Below, one piece after another: positions 35,213 to 43,915 of a stretch of DNA of 64,000 nt (position 1 is its first letter; the number at the start of each line of letters is the position of its first letter). The notes beneath the pieces were generated by a model. That model saw only the letters and a program-made list of their open reading frames with translations. It ran no database searches and was not told the origin of the DNA. Source of the DNA: Amycolatopsis sp. MtRt-6. Its GTDB lineage: Bacteria > Actinomycetota > Actinomycetes > Mycobacteriales > Pseudonocardiaceae. The stretch lies in the NCBI RefSeq assembly GCF_017308975.1, contig NZ_JADWPD010000013.1, positions 1 to 64,000 on the forward strand, read 5' to 3'. The translations under genes and the position numbers were made by a program.

Positions 35213-37134
35213 GCAGTCCTCCCCAGGTCGTCGTGTTCCAGCGCGATCCCCAGGCACGACCGCGCGATGGCATCCGAGTCGCCGAGGATCACCGAGTTGA
35301 CGCCCGGCCGGATGCCCGCCGCGGTCACCCAGTGCACCGCCTCGGTCGGTACCCCGAACGCGAACCGCCGCGGGTGGGGCCGGCCTCCCGCGTCCACGAC
35401 GTGGTACGGCCGCCGCGTGACCGCCAGCCCGCCCGTCTCGAACTCGCCGATGCGGTACGGGCGGCACTCCCCGCGGGCGAGCAACGTCCGCAGCAGCGGG
35501 TCCGTCGTGTGCCGCAGGTCGGTGTCCGGCAGGCGCGCCTCGATCAGCGTCTTCGCGTGGATGACGACGTCGGGGCACGCGGCGGACCACGCGGCGAACC
35601 GGCCGCCGGTGCCTTCGATCCGCAGGTCCGGGCCGAGCACTTCGAGCACGCCCGCGTCCAGCAGCGCGCCGAACTGCTCGACGCGTTCGGCCGGCGGCCC
35701 GATCGACAGGTACGCGTTGAGCGGCATGTACCAGCGCCGCAGGTCGTCGCGGTAGGAGGCGCCGGAGATCCCGCCGTGGTCGACGACCATGCGGATCTCG
35801 TTGCGCAGATCGCGCAGGACGTCCGTCGCCGCCTTGAGCGGGCCGGTCACGTTGCCCGTGCGCGCCTCGGCCAGTTCGCTGTCCACATAGGACCGAAGCC
35901 AAGTGCGGAACGCTGCCGTCGAGGCGACGTCGGCGGCCGAGTACGGCGCCGCGACCCCCCTCCAGTCCCAGGTCCGCTCGATGCCGAACTTGGCCAGCAC
36001 GATCCGCTGGGCCTCGGTTTCCCGCACCACCAGGGGATCCGCGGACACCTCTGCGGGCCCGGCCGCCGCGAACGCCTCGGTGAACTCCTCGGCGTAACAA
36101 GCACATCCCTGCTCCCGCGCCACGGCCGCGTAGAAGACCGTGCGCACCTCCTGGTCGATCAGCGGCCAGACATCACGGCGGAAGTCGGCGCCGCCGGCCA
36201 GCCGCCCGATCACCGCGGGTGTGAGGAACCGCGGTTCGTGCCGGCCCGACGCGCCCTTCTCGTTGCGGGCGCGCGCCTGGTACGGGACACCGCGCCGCGA
36301 CCCGGCGACCAGCCGCGGTTCCCGACCGGAGGGCACGTACGCCAGCGCGCCGCCCGGCTCGCGGGTGAACCGGCCGCCGCGTCCGAGCGTGAGCAGGGCC
36401 AGGTGGTCGAAGAAGTTCAGGCCCATCCCGCGCAGGAGCACCGGCTCCCCCGCGGGCACGTCGTCCGTCGGCTCGTCGGCCGGGTTGCCCGGCCCGAAGT
36501 AGCGCAGGCCGTGGCGTCCGGCGTACCGGCTCAGCTCCGCTTCGGCCGGGGTGAGCTCGTGCGGCTGGTGCCCCAGCGCGAGCACGACGGCGGCCAGACC
36601 GGCGAGGATCGTGCCGTCGTCCAGCACGACGTCCTGGCGGCCGGCGCGGCCGTCCCGGACGTCGGCCGCCCGCGCCTGGTGGGCCACGAACCGCAACGCG
36701 GGCGGCGCGGTGCGCGCGATCCGCCGCCGCGTCCAGCGCAGGTAGTTGCCGTAGAACGCCCGTGACGGGTAGTCGTCCGGGCCGAGCGCCTCGGCTTCGG
36801 CCCGGACGGCGTCCGGCACGTCCGGGCTGCCGAGCAGCGCGATCGACCGCGCCCACTCGTACAGGCTGGGACCGCGCACGACCGGGCCCGCGCAGTCGAC
36901 CGTCTCGTCGACGAACATGGTCACCTGGCCGGCGACGGTGTTCATCAGCAGCAGGCGGTCCTGCGTGCTGCGCCACACCTGGCCGCCGTCGGCCAGCCGC
37001 GGGTCGACGAGGTGCACCACGAGCCGGTGGCCGGGTGGCACGAGCGCGCCGGCGTTGGCGCTCAACCGTTCCGCGACCGACAACCCGCGCGGGCCGAGCC
37101 CGACCACCGCGATCTCCGACGTCTCCCCGAACAC
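35209..37134 (-). CDS. CreE-like flavin-dependent monooxygenase (L-aspartate to nitrosuccinate)
   Basis: About 641 residues from GTG 37134 (GGGAG upstream; reading further up is not supported). The N-terminal FAD site is IAVVGLGPRGLSVAERL. Next come QDRLLLMNTVAGQVTMF and AFYGNYLRWTRRRIARTAPP, then a second nucleotide-binding part with AAVVLALGHQPHELTPAE and VPAGEPVLLRGMGLNFFDHL. The C-terminus carries GVPTEAVHWVTAAGIRPGVN. This length and layout match the FAD/NAD(P)-binding proteins exemplified by CreE of cremeomycin, which oxidise the amino group of aspartate stepwise to a nitro group. Beside the CreD-like lyase this gives in-cluster nitrous acid. Confidence 0.85.
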   Translation of the reverse strand: MFGETSEIAVVGLGPRGLSVAERLSANAGALVPPGHRLVVHLVDPRLADGGQVWRSTQDRLLLMNTVAGQVTMFVDETVDCAGPVVRGPSLYEWARSIALLGSPDVPDAVRAEAEALGPDDYPSRAFYGNYLRWTRRRIARTAPPALRFVAHQARAADVRDGRAGRQDVVLDDGTILAGLAAVVLALGHQPHELTPAEAELSRYAGRHGLRYFGPGNPADEPTDDVPAGEPVLLRGMGLNFFDHLALLTLGRGGRFTREPGGALAYVPSGREPRLVAGSRRGVPYQARARNEKGASGRHEPRFLTPAVIGRLAGGADFRRDVWPLIDQEVRTVFYAAVAREQGCACYAEEFTEAFAAAGPAEVSADPLVVRETEAQRIVLAKFGIERTWDWRGVAAPYSAADVASTAAFRTWLRSYVDSELAEARTGNVTGPLKAATDVLRDLRNEIRMVVDHGGISGASYRDDLRRWYMPLNAYLSIGPPAERVEQFGALLDAGVLEVLGPDLRIEGTGGRFAAWSAACPDVVIHAKTLIEARLPDTDLRHTTDPLLRTLLARGECRPYRIGEFETGGLAVTRRPYHVVDAGGRPHPRRFAFGVPTEAVHWVTAAGIRPGVNSVILGDSDAIARSCLGIALEHDDLGRTA

Positions 37135-37163
37135 TGTCTCCCACTCCCGTACTGGTGACTTGG

Positions 37164-38228
37164 TCAGCGTCTCTGCAGGCTCCGGCCGAGCCCGGCCGCG
37201 ACGCCGGCGAGCCGGGTCGTCAACCCGGCGAACTGCTCCGGCCGCAGCGCCTGCTTCGCGTCGCACAGGGCCTCTTCCGGCCGGACGTGGACGTCGATCA
37301 GCAACGCGTCCGCCCCGGCCGCGACCGCGGCGAGCGACAGCGGCTCCACCAGCTCCGGCCGTCCGCCCGAGTGGCTCGGGTCCACGATGACCGGCAGGTG
37401 GGTGCGCTGCTTCCACAGCGCCACCGCCGTCAGGTCGAGCGTGAACCGCGACGACGGCTCGAACGTGCGGATGCCGCGCTCGCACAGCACCACCTGGTCG
37501 TTGCCTTCGAGCAGCAGGTACTCCCCGGCGGCGAGCGTCTCCTCGACGGTGCAGCCGAACCCGCGCTTGAGCACCACCGGCAGGCCGCTCTGGCCCACCG
37601 CGCTCAGCAGCGCGAAGTTCTGCATGTTCCGCGCGCCGATCTGGAAGCCGTCCACCACCTCGGCCAGCCGCTTGACGTGTTCCGCGTCGACGACCTCGGT
37701 GACGAACGGCAAGCCGGTCTGCTTCCGCGCCTCCACGAGCAGCTCGAGCCCGCCGAACCCGAGGCCCTGGAACGAATGCGGTGACGTCCGCGGCTTGAAG
37801 ACCCCGCCCCGCAACGCGACGGCGCCGTGCTCCGCGACGATTTCCGCCGTGGCCAGCATCTGCTCCGGCGTCTCGACCGCACACGGTCCGGCGATCACCG
37901 CCACCGAGCCGTCCCCGATCGTCGTCGGCCCGAGGGTGACCTCGGTCCCGGCCGGGCGCAGCTCCCGGCGGCCCAGCCACGCCTCGCCGCCCCGCGGCAC
38001 GCGCCGGGTCGGCGACGGCAGGTCCGCCGCCGCGGCGAGCAGCTCGGGGTTGTCCACTCCGGACACCGGGAGGACGTGGCTCGCGCCGAGGCGGTACACT
38101 TGCGTCGACATGCCGGCGGACTCCAGGTACCGCAGCCAGCCGTCGACCCGGGCGCGGGTCACGGTCTCGTCGAACACGAGCAGTTGGTCTTGCTGAATCA
38201 CGGCGATTGTCTCTTCTCCGGTGGTCAC
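37164..38228 (-). CDS. 3-deoxy-7-phosphoheptulonate (DAHP) synthase, AroF/type I-beta
   Basis: 354 residues from GTG 38228, which overlaps the TGA of the AMP-ligase gene (GTGA). The N-terminal 70 residues form the ferredoxin-like regulatory domain. The barrel follows with VAVIAGPCAVETPEQMLATA, LRGGVFKPRTSPHSFQGLG, LPVVLKRGFG, and HLPVIVDPSHSGGRPELVEP. It condenses PEP and erythrose 4-phosphate, the entry to the shikimate pathway. A copy inside the cluster implies extra supply of chorismate for the anthranilate-type synthase. A much longer frame runs through the upstream ligase gene but is a reading-frame shadow. Confidence 0.9.
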   Translation of the reverse strand: MTTGEETIAVIQQDQLLVFDETVTRARVDGWLRYLESAGMSTQVYRLGASHVLPVSGVDNPELLAAAADLPSPTRRVPRGGEAWLGRRELRPAGTEVTLGPTTIGDGSVAVIAGPCAVETPEQMLATAEIVAEHGAVALRGGVFKPRTSPHSFQGLGFGGLELLVEARKQTGLPFVTEVVDAEHVKRLAEVVDGFQIGARNMQNFALLSAVGQSGLPVVLKRGFGCTVEETLAAGEYLLLEGNDQVVLCERGIRTFEPSSRFTLDLTAVALWKQRTHLPVIVDPSHSGGRPELVEPLSLAAVAAGADALLIDVHVRPEEALCDAKQALRPEQFAGLTTRLAGVAAGLGRSLQRR

Positions 38229-39889
38229 GCGAGCGCGTCGCTCGTCGCGAGGTTTTTGCCCCGGCGGTCCCGGACGTGGACGGCGAGGTCCTTGTACTTG
38301 TCGCGCAGGAAGCGCTTGAGCGACTTCCCGGTCACGCCGAGCGGGAAGTCGTCGCCGCCGGTGGCGACCTCGACGACGGACAGTTCGGGTTTCCCGTTGG
38401 CCCGCAGGGCTTCGTTGGCCGCGAACAGCACCTTCTCCGCGTCCACGTCCCGGCCCGTCACGACGGCCACGGCCACCTGTTCCCCGTCGTGGCCGCCCGC
38501 CACGACGGTGCAGTCCTCGATGCCGGCGACCTCGTTGAGGATGAGCTCCTCCATCAGCACCGAGTAACCGGGCCCGGCGGCCGTGTGCACGACGTCGACC
38601 GCGCGGTCGACCTGGTAGAAGTTGCCCTCTTCGTCGCGGTAGGCGACGTCGCCGGTCAGCCAGTAGCCGGCGAGCTTGCTGCGGTAGTAGGTGTCCTGGT
38701 TGCCCCAGTAGCCCACGGTCATCGACGGCGGCTTCGCGCCGAGGAAGCCGTACTCGTACGGCTCGGCGAGCGTCCCGTTCTCCCGCACGATCGCGACTTC
38801 GGCGAACCCGACCGACTTGCCGACGCAGCGGTCGTTGCGCTCGGTGGCGAGGGTTCGCGGCTGCATGAGCACGCCCCAGCCCAGCTCGGTGGTGCCGAGC
38901 CGGTCCAGGAACGCGGCCGGCGGCAGCTCCGGCGACCGCCGCCCGAGGATGTTCTTCAGGTGCCGCTCGTGGATGGCGTCCGCCATGGACACCCAGATGT
39001 TCACCGAGTCGAGCGCGCCCTTCGGCGTCTCGATCGCCGCGAGCTCCGGGTAGGCGTGGCCGAAGGCCATCACCATGGTTGGCTGGTGCGTCTCGACGGC
39101 TTCGGCCAGCTCGGCGCCGGAGACGTCCCGGTGGACGACCATCGGCTGCCCGCCCAACACGGCGTATGCGTTGAAGGACACACAACCCTGGTGCGACTGC
39201 GGAAGCGCGTTCAGGATGAGCGCGTCCGGCTCTTCCTTGTAGTTCACCGCACGCCACTTCGGACCGTCCAAAATGGTCTTGTGGGTGTGGATGACGGGCT
39301 TCGGAAGGCCGGTGGTGCCGGAGGAGTGCATGAGGCCCACGGGGTCGTCCGGGTGGTGCCGGAAGCGGTCCGCGTCCGGCAGCACGGCCGACGGCGGCCC
39401 GGACTGGTCGGTGTGGACCCACTTCAGGTTCAGCCGGTCGAGGTCCGGGGCGATCCGGGCGAGCCGCTCGGCGTCGGTGTAGAGGCCGGTGGCGCCGCTG
39501 CGCTCGATCAGAGCGGCGGCACTGTCACGCTTCGCGTTGCTGTTGATGAGCATGGAGATCGCGCCGATCTGCGCGAGCGCCGAAAGGTGCAGGAAGTACT
39601 GGATGGAGTCGGGCGGGAAGACGGCGACCCGGTCGTGCGGCCGCACCCCCCGTTCGAGGTACCAGACCGACCAGCTCTGCACGAGGTGGTCGAGGTCGCG
39701 GAGGCTGAACCAGTGCTTCGTTTCCCCGTCGGTGTAAGGGATCGGCGTGAGCGAATGGATGAAGGGCTCGTCCGGGCAGGGGTTGAGCTCGAGCATGGCG
39801 GGCAGCAGGTTCCCGCCGCCGATGCTGGGGTCGGCGAGGACCTGTGCCCGCAGTTCCGGGCTCAGGACGGTCTTGTGCGTGAACTCCAT
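38225..39889 (-). CDS. AMP-forming ligase (ANL superfamily), candidate ATP-dependent diazotase or acyl ligase
   Basis: 554 residues from ATG 39889. ANL motifs are complete: phosphate loop MHSSGTTGLPKPVIHTH (about 186), an A5-like DRLGTTELGWG, SKLAGYWLTGDVAYRDEEG, and the catalytic lysine region PLGVTGKSLKRFLRDKY near 518. Most such enzymes make acyl-CoA. In nitrite-forming clusters, however, the CreM-type relatives use ATP and nitrite to diazotise an aryl amine. Its position first in the operon, with CreE/CreD-like genes downstream and an aromatic-amine-forming synthase, makes diazotase a serious possibility; carboxylate activation is the alternative. Confidence 0.8.
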   Translation of the reverse strand: MEFTHKTVLSPELRAQVLADPSIGGGNLLPAMLELNPCPDEPFIHSLTPIPYTDGETKHWFSLRDLDHLVQSWSVWYLERGVRPHDRVAVFPPDSIQYFLHLSALAQIGAISMLINSNAKRDSAAALIERSGATGLYTDAERLARIAPDLDRLNLKWVHTDQSGPPSAVLPDADRFRHHPDDPVGLMHSSGTTGLPKPVIHTHKTILDGPKWRAVNYKEEPDALILNALPQSHQGCVSFNAYAVLGGQPMVVHRDVSGAELAEAVETHQPTMVMAFGHAYPELAAIETPKGALDSVNIWVSMADAIHERHLKNILGRRSPELPPAAFLDRLGTTELGWGVLMQPRTLATERNDRCVGKSVGFAEVAIVRENGTLAEPYEYGFLGAKPPSMTVGYWGNQDTYYRSKLAGYWLTGDVAYRDEEGNFYQVDRAVDVVHTAAGPGYSVLMEELILNEVAGIEDCTVVAGGHDGEQVAVAVVTGRDVDAEKVLFAANEALRANGKPELSVVEVATGGDDFPLGVTGKSLKRFLRDKYKDLAVHVRDRRGKNLATSDALA

Positions 39890-40048
39890 GGCATCACTTT
39901 CTGCTGCGGGACCGCGGGCTTTCGACTCCGCCACCGAGGCTGCCGGGTCCGTCCATCGGCGACGCATCAGTGCTGCATCAGCGAAGACGGCGTTGCGGGA
40001 CAACGGATATCGGAGTCGCACAGCGCGTTCACCCGGTCACCGGCGGGC
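39890..40048 (-). promoter_or_regulatory. Probable promoter region of the main biosynthetic operon
   Basis: This non-coding stretch lies between the terminator after the SARP gene and the first gene of the 14-gene operon. It should carry the operon promoter and perhaps SARP sites. No clear -35/-10 pair could be chosen by eye. Confidence 0.4.
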
Positions 40049-40085
40049 AAAAGAAAACCGTCCGGAGCCGGTCGGCTACGGACGG
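40049..40085 (-). terminator. Intrinsic terminator after the SARP regulator gene
   Basis: On the minus strand CCGTCCG, a one-base bulge, AGCC, loop GACC, GGCT, one base, CGGACGG form a stem of 7+4 pairs, followed directly by TTTTCTTTT. This is a textbook rho-independent terminator about 20 bp past the regulator's stop codon. It separates the regulator transcript from the biosynthetic operon. Confidence 0.8.
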
Positions 40086-40105
40086 ATCGTTGTGGCCCAA
40101 GCGGT

Positions 40106-41935
40106 TCAGCCGATGCTGCACTCCAGGTCGCCGACCGCGGCCAGCGTGGTCCGGCCGAACGTGGTCAGCAGCCCGTCGCCCAGCTCCGGTTCGTCCACCT
40201 TCGTCCGCGCGTGTTCTTGGACCAGGTCGTGGAAGTGGTAGCGCCCCGCCGCCCGCTGGCGCAGCAGGTGGGCGTCGAACAGCGCCTCCAGCGACCGCTC
40301 CGCCTCCGGCACCGGCCGGCCCATCAGCCGCGCCGCATCGGCGGCGTCGAACTCCTCGCCCGGGCGCGTGGTCGTGCCCAGGACCCGGAACAGCCGGCGC
40401 TGCCCGGCCGGCAGCCTCCCGTAGGACACCTCGAGCCGCGACGCCACGCTGCGGTCCTCCAGGCTCAGCTCGGCCAGGCGCGTGACGCGGTCGCGCAGCC
40501 GGAACACCAGGTCGTCGAGGGACCACGCCGGCCGGTTGTGGAACCGGCACGCCGCGATCGCGACCGCCAGGGGCAGGTACCCGCAGAGCGCCACCACTTC
40601 CGCGACCGCGTCCGGCCGGCCCGCCGTGCGGTCCACGCCGGCGATCCGGGTGAACAGCGCCGCCGCGTCGGGCGGACCGAACACGTCCAGCGAACGGGCC
40701 GTCACCCCGTCGAGGCCGGCCAGCCGGCGGCGGCTGGTGACGATCACCTGCGCCTTTCCCGTGCCGGGCAGCAGCGGCCGGACCTGCCGGGCGTCGAGGG
40801 CGTTGTCCAGCACCACGAGGACCCGCCGCTCGGCGAGTTCCGCGCGCCAGCGCGCCGCGCGCTGGCCGCAGCCGCCGGGGATCCGGTCCGGCGCGAGCCC
40901 GAAGTCCAGCAGCAGCCGCTCCAGCGCCGCGTCCGGTTCGAGCGGCTCCCGGCCGGCCGTGTGCCCGTGCAGGTCGAGGTAGAGGTGTCCGTCCGGGAAC
41001 CGGTGCGCCAGCTGGTGGGCGAGCCGGACGGCCAGTGTCGTCTTGCCGACGCCGGGCATGCCGTCGATGGCCAGAATGCTCAGCGCGGTTCCCGCCGACC
41101 GGTGTACCGACAGGGACCGCAGCTCCTCGGCGCGGCCGGTGAAGTGCGCGGTGTCGTACGGCAGGAACGACCGGCCCGGGGCGGGCTCGGGCCGCCGCTT
41201 CGGCAGGTCGTCGCGCAGGATCCGCTCGTACAGCTCGCGGATGCTCGCGCCCGGGTCGACGCCCAGCTCGTCGCGCAGCATCCGGCGGCCCTGTTCGTAG
41301 GCGTTGAGCGCGTCGGCCGTGCGCCCGCACCGGTGCAGGGCCAGCATCAGCAGCTTGCGGGACTCTTCCCGCAGCGGGTGCCGCGAGACGAGCTCGCCCA
41401 GCTGCGGCACGAGCGCCGACGCCTCCCCGCCGTCCAGGCGCAGCGCGGCGAGCCGTTCGGTCGCGGTCAGCCGGTTCTCCTCGAACCGCGCGGCGGCGAT
41501 CTCGAACACGGGATTGTCCAGTCCGGACAGCGCAGGCCCGTTCCAGAGCGCGAGCGCCGCCTCCAAGAGCTCGACGGCCGCGGCGGCGCGCCCGGCGGCC
41601 GCCGCCGCGGAGGCCGACGCGACCATCGCGGTGAACCGGTGCGCGTCGACGCCGTGCGGGTCGACGGTGATGCGGTAGCCGGGACCGTCCTTGACGACGA
41701 GGTGCTTGGCGGTCCCGAAGCTGCGTCTCAGCGCGGCGACGGCATTGTGCAGCTGTCTTCGCGCCGTCACCGGCGGCTCACCGTCCCACATGGCCTCCAG
41801 CAAGCGGTCGGCGCCGACCACCTTGTTCGCACTGAGCAGCAGCATCACCAGGAGCCGCTGCTGGCGCGGGCCGCCGAGGTCCACCCGCTCGCCGTCGCGC
41901 TGGACCCGCAGGGTGCCGAGCAACTCGAAGTACAT
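40106..41935 (-). CDS. SARP-family transcriptional activator with NB-ARC ATPase domain (AfsR-like)
   Basis: 609 residues from ATG 41935, with GGGGGAGG about 7 nt upstream. Order of domains: winged-helix OmpR-type DNA-binding domain (1-90, MYFELLGTLRVQRDGERVDL), bacterial transcriptional activation domain (about 95-240, with ALNAYEQGRRMLRDELGVDP), then NB-ARC with Walker A GMPGVGKTTLA (about 292), RRVLVVLDNAL and a winged-helix end. There is no long TPR region as in full AfsR. SARP proteins switch on actinomycete secondary-metabolite clusters, so it is the likely pathway activator. It has its own terminator downstream. Confidence 0.88.
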   Translation of the reverse strand: MYFELLGTLRVQRDGERVDLGGPRQQRLLVMLLLSANKVVGADRLLEAMWDGEPPVTARRQLHNAVAALRRSFGTAKHLVVKDGPGYRITVDPHGVDAHRFTAMVASASAAAAAGRAAAAVELLEAALALWNGPALSGLDNPVFEIAAARFEENRLTATERLAALRLDGGEASALVPQLGELVSRHPLREESRKLLMLALHRCGRTADALNAYEQGRRMLRDELGVDPGASIRELYERILRDDLPKRRPEPAPGRSFLPYDTAHFTGRAEELRSLSVHRSAGTALSILAIDGMPGVGKTTLAVRLAHQLAHRFPDGHLYLDLHGHTAGREPLEPDAALERLLLDFGLAPDRIPGGCGQRAARWRAELAERRVLVVLDNALDARQVRPLLPGTGKAQVIVTSRRRLAGLDGVTARSLDVFGPPDAAALFTRIAGVDRTAGRPDAVAEVVALCGYLPLAVAIAACRFHNRPAWSLDDLVFRLRDRVTRLAELSLEDRSVASRLEVSYGRLPAGQRRLFRVLGTTTRPGEEFDAADAARLMGRPVPEAERSLEALFDAHLLRQRAAGRYHFHDLVQEHARTKVDEPELGDGLLTTFGRTTLAAVGDLECSIG

Positions 41936-41947
41936 CCGATCCTCCCC

Positions 41948-41976
41948 CACCGTACGCGTGCGGCCACCGTACGCGG
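41948..41976. repeat. 12-bp direct repeat just upstream of the SARP start
   Basis: CCACCGTACGCG occurs at 41948-41959 and 41965-41976, start to start 17 bp, in the 5' leader of the SARP gene. The position suggests an operator, possibly for autoregulation; the spacing is not the 11- or 22-bp periodicity usual for SARP sites. Confidence 0.4.
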
Positions 41977-42211
41977 CAGCGCACGCTGAACCGGAAAACT
42001 TAGCCGAAGAAAGCATTCGGCGATACGTAATAATCGACACGGCGTTTTCGGCACGGTATCCCGTTGAATGATCGACACGGACCGCACCCGAATCACAACC
42101 ATGGGTCGATGAACGGATCCAACACGATAGCTGCGGATTCGGTCGGCCGACTTTCCCTTGGCGTTCGGTGTCGGCACAAATGACTACTCCGAATGCGCGG
42201 GCGAATAGCGC

Positions 42212-43036
42212 CTATGGCGGCGGCGCGAGTGCGGGCGCACGATAGGCCGCGACCACACCCGGGCCGCTCAGGCCCAGACCACCGAGCTCGCCGACGACCG
42301 CGGCCGCGAGCCCCGGCCGCGCTTCGACGGCCGCGTGCGCAGGACCATCCACCTCCACCCGAAAGCCGGCACCGAGCAAGCGGACGCGCAGGTCACGAGG
42401 GCGGATCCCCGCTTCGGCCAGCCGCGCGCCCACCGCGATCTCGGCGCGTTCCACCAGTCCCAACCTTCCTAAAGAGACGGGGACCCCCACGGAGATACGT
42501 GACGCCAGGCACGGCGTCGACGGCTTGTCGGCGACGGCCAGCGACCACGCGGCCGCCAGCGCACGAACGTCGCCCTTGCCCAGCCCAGCTTCGGCCAGCG
42601 GCTCGACGACGTCCAGTTCACGGGCCGCGCGCAGGCCAGGGCGGTGCAGGGCGCGGTGGTCGTCGGCGTGCGTCCCGGTCGCGACGTGCGCGAACCCGCG
42701 CCGGAGCGCGAGGTCGCCGACCGCGCCGAGCACCGCCTGCTTGCAGAAGTAGCAGCGGTCGCCGGCGTTGTCCCGGTACCCGGGCACGGCCAGCTCGGCG
42801 GTCGCGACCTCGGCCAGTTCGACGCCGAGACCGGCCGCGATCCCCCGCGCGGCGCCGAGTTCCGCCCGTGCGAGGCTGGGTGAGTCGGCGATCACCGCGA
42901 GTGCGCGGCCGGCCGGCAGGGCCCGCGCGGCCGCGGCCAGCACGAGCGCCGAGTCGACGCCGCCGGAGAACGCGACCGCGACGCTCCCGAGCTCGCGGAC
43001 CCGGCCCAGCAGCCGATCTTCGATTCCGGCGCCCAT
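42212..43036 (-). CDS. larE: LarE, ATP-dependent sacrificial sulfur transferase of nickel-pincer cofactor synthesis
   Basis: 274 residues, normal length. The PP-loop ATPase motif AFSGGVDSALVLAAA lies at about 22-36; CYFCKQAVLGAVGDLA follows at 95. KPSTPCLASRISVG places a Cys at residue 176, the position of the sulfur donor Cys in Cys-type LarE. LarE adenylates the pyridinium dicarboxylate made by LarB and gives up its own Cys sulfur to form the thiocarboxylates of the nickel-pincer nucleotide. It is divergent from larB-larC across a 186-bp spacer, so the three form one locus. Confidence 0.92.
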   Translation of the reverse strand: MGAGIEDRLLGRVRELGSVAVAFSGGVDSALVLAAAARALPAGRALAVIADSPSLARAELGAARGIAAGLGVELAEVATAELAVPGYRDNAGDRCYFCKQAVLGAVGDLALRRGFAHVATGTHADDHRALHRPGLRAARELDVVEPLAEAGLGKGDVRALAAAWSLAVADKPSTPCLASRISVGVPVSLGRLGLVERAEIAVGARLAEAGIRPRDLRVRLLGAGFRVEVDGPAHAAVEARPGLAAAVVGELGGLGLSGPGVVAAYRAPALAPPP

Positions 43037-43222
43037 TACTCTTTCTCCGCTGGTCGCGCGTTCGCGATGATCATTCTGCGGCTGAATAACAGCACTTTTT
43101 CCCCCACTCGATGTGCCTTGCGCGTGACGAGCCGATCACCACAGGTCGACTCCATTCCCGGATTCGTACGGCACCCCCGAAACAGTTTACATACGGCGCG
43201 CCGGAACGCTAACGTCTCGAAG
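43037..43222. promoter_or_regulatory. Divergent larE / larBC promoter region
   Basis: A 186-bp spacer that is AT-richer than its surroundings separates divergent lar genes and must hold both promoters. I could not pick confident boxes. The frame of larB is open through this region, but the protein there has no LarB character. Confidence 0.45.
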
Positions 43223-43915
43223 GTGGTAACGACTGGGGTTACGGCGGCGACCGCCGATCTGGGCTTCGCGCGATTGGATCTCGACCGGGCCGCCCGCACG
43301 GGCGATCCGGAAGTGGTGTTCGGCGCGGGAAAGACGCCGGAGCAGATCACGGCCGCGCTGGCGCGGCTGCACGAGGCCCATCCCGGCCGCGCGGTGCTCG
43401 CCACGCGGGTCGGGGAGCAAGCGCGGGCGCTGTGCCGGGAACGCCTGCCGGAAGCCGGCGTCGACGACGCCGGCCGGACGGTGACGCTCGGGCCCGTACC
43501 GGCACCGCGCGGCCGGGTGGCCGTGGTCTGCGCGGGAACGTCGGACCTGCCCGTCGCCCGCGAATGCGCCACGACGGTGGCCGTGTTCGGCGCGGAGCCG
43601 GATCTCGTCGTCGACGTCGGCGTGGCCGGGCTGCACCGCCTGCTGGCCGAACGCGACCGGATCGCCGGCGCCGACGCCGTGGTGGCGATCGCCGGGATGG
43701 AGGCGGCGCTGCCCACCGTCCTCGGTGGACTGTGCGGCACGCCGCTGATCGCCGTGCCCACGAGCGTCGGCTACGGCTGGCACCTCGACGGCCTGACCGC
43801 GTTCCTGACCATGCTGAACAGCTGCGCCCCCGGCGTGGTGACGGTCAACATCGACAACGGCTTCGGCGCGGGCGTCGCCGCCGCCCGCGTCGCGCGGCAG
43901 TCGGTGGCGTCGTGA
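43223..43915 (+). CDS. larB: LarB, nicotinic-acid adenine dinucleotide carboxylase/hydrolase of NPN cofactor synthesis
   Basis: About 230 residues from GTG 43223. Family landmarks: LGFARLDLDRAARTGDPEVV, GKTPEQITAALARL, VCAGTSDLPVARECATT, and PTSVGYGWHLDGLTAFLTML then NSCAPGVVTVNIDNGFGAG near the end. The usual N-terminal helix before DLGFAR is short here, so an earlier start in the same open frame (43067) cannot be excluded. LarB carboxylates the pyridine ring of NaAD and releases AMP. The stop overlaps the larC start as GTGA. Confidence 0.9.
   Translation: MVTTGVTAATADLGFARLDLDRAARTGDPEVVFGAGKTPEQITAALARLHEAHPGRAVLATRVGEQARALCRERLPEAGVDDAGRTVTLGPVPAPRGRVAVVCAGTSDLPVARECATTVAVFGAEPDLVVDVGVAGLHRLLAERDRIAGADAVVAIAGMEAALPTVLGGLCGTPLIAVPTSVGYGWHLDGLTAFLTMLNSCAPGVVTVNIDNGFGAGVAAARVARQSVAS

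Noticed and set aside
32814..35273. Aminotransferase with an 460-residue N-terminal extension
   Set aside because: The extension is Arg-rich shadow of the lyase gene. The ATG at 33899 gives a normal-length enzyme.
37164..39422. 752-codon DAHP synthase fused to an N-terminal domain
   Set aside because: The extra part is out of phase with the AMP-ligase gene and is its shadow; GTG 38228 coupled to the ligase stop is the better start.
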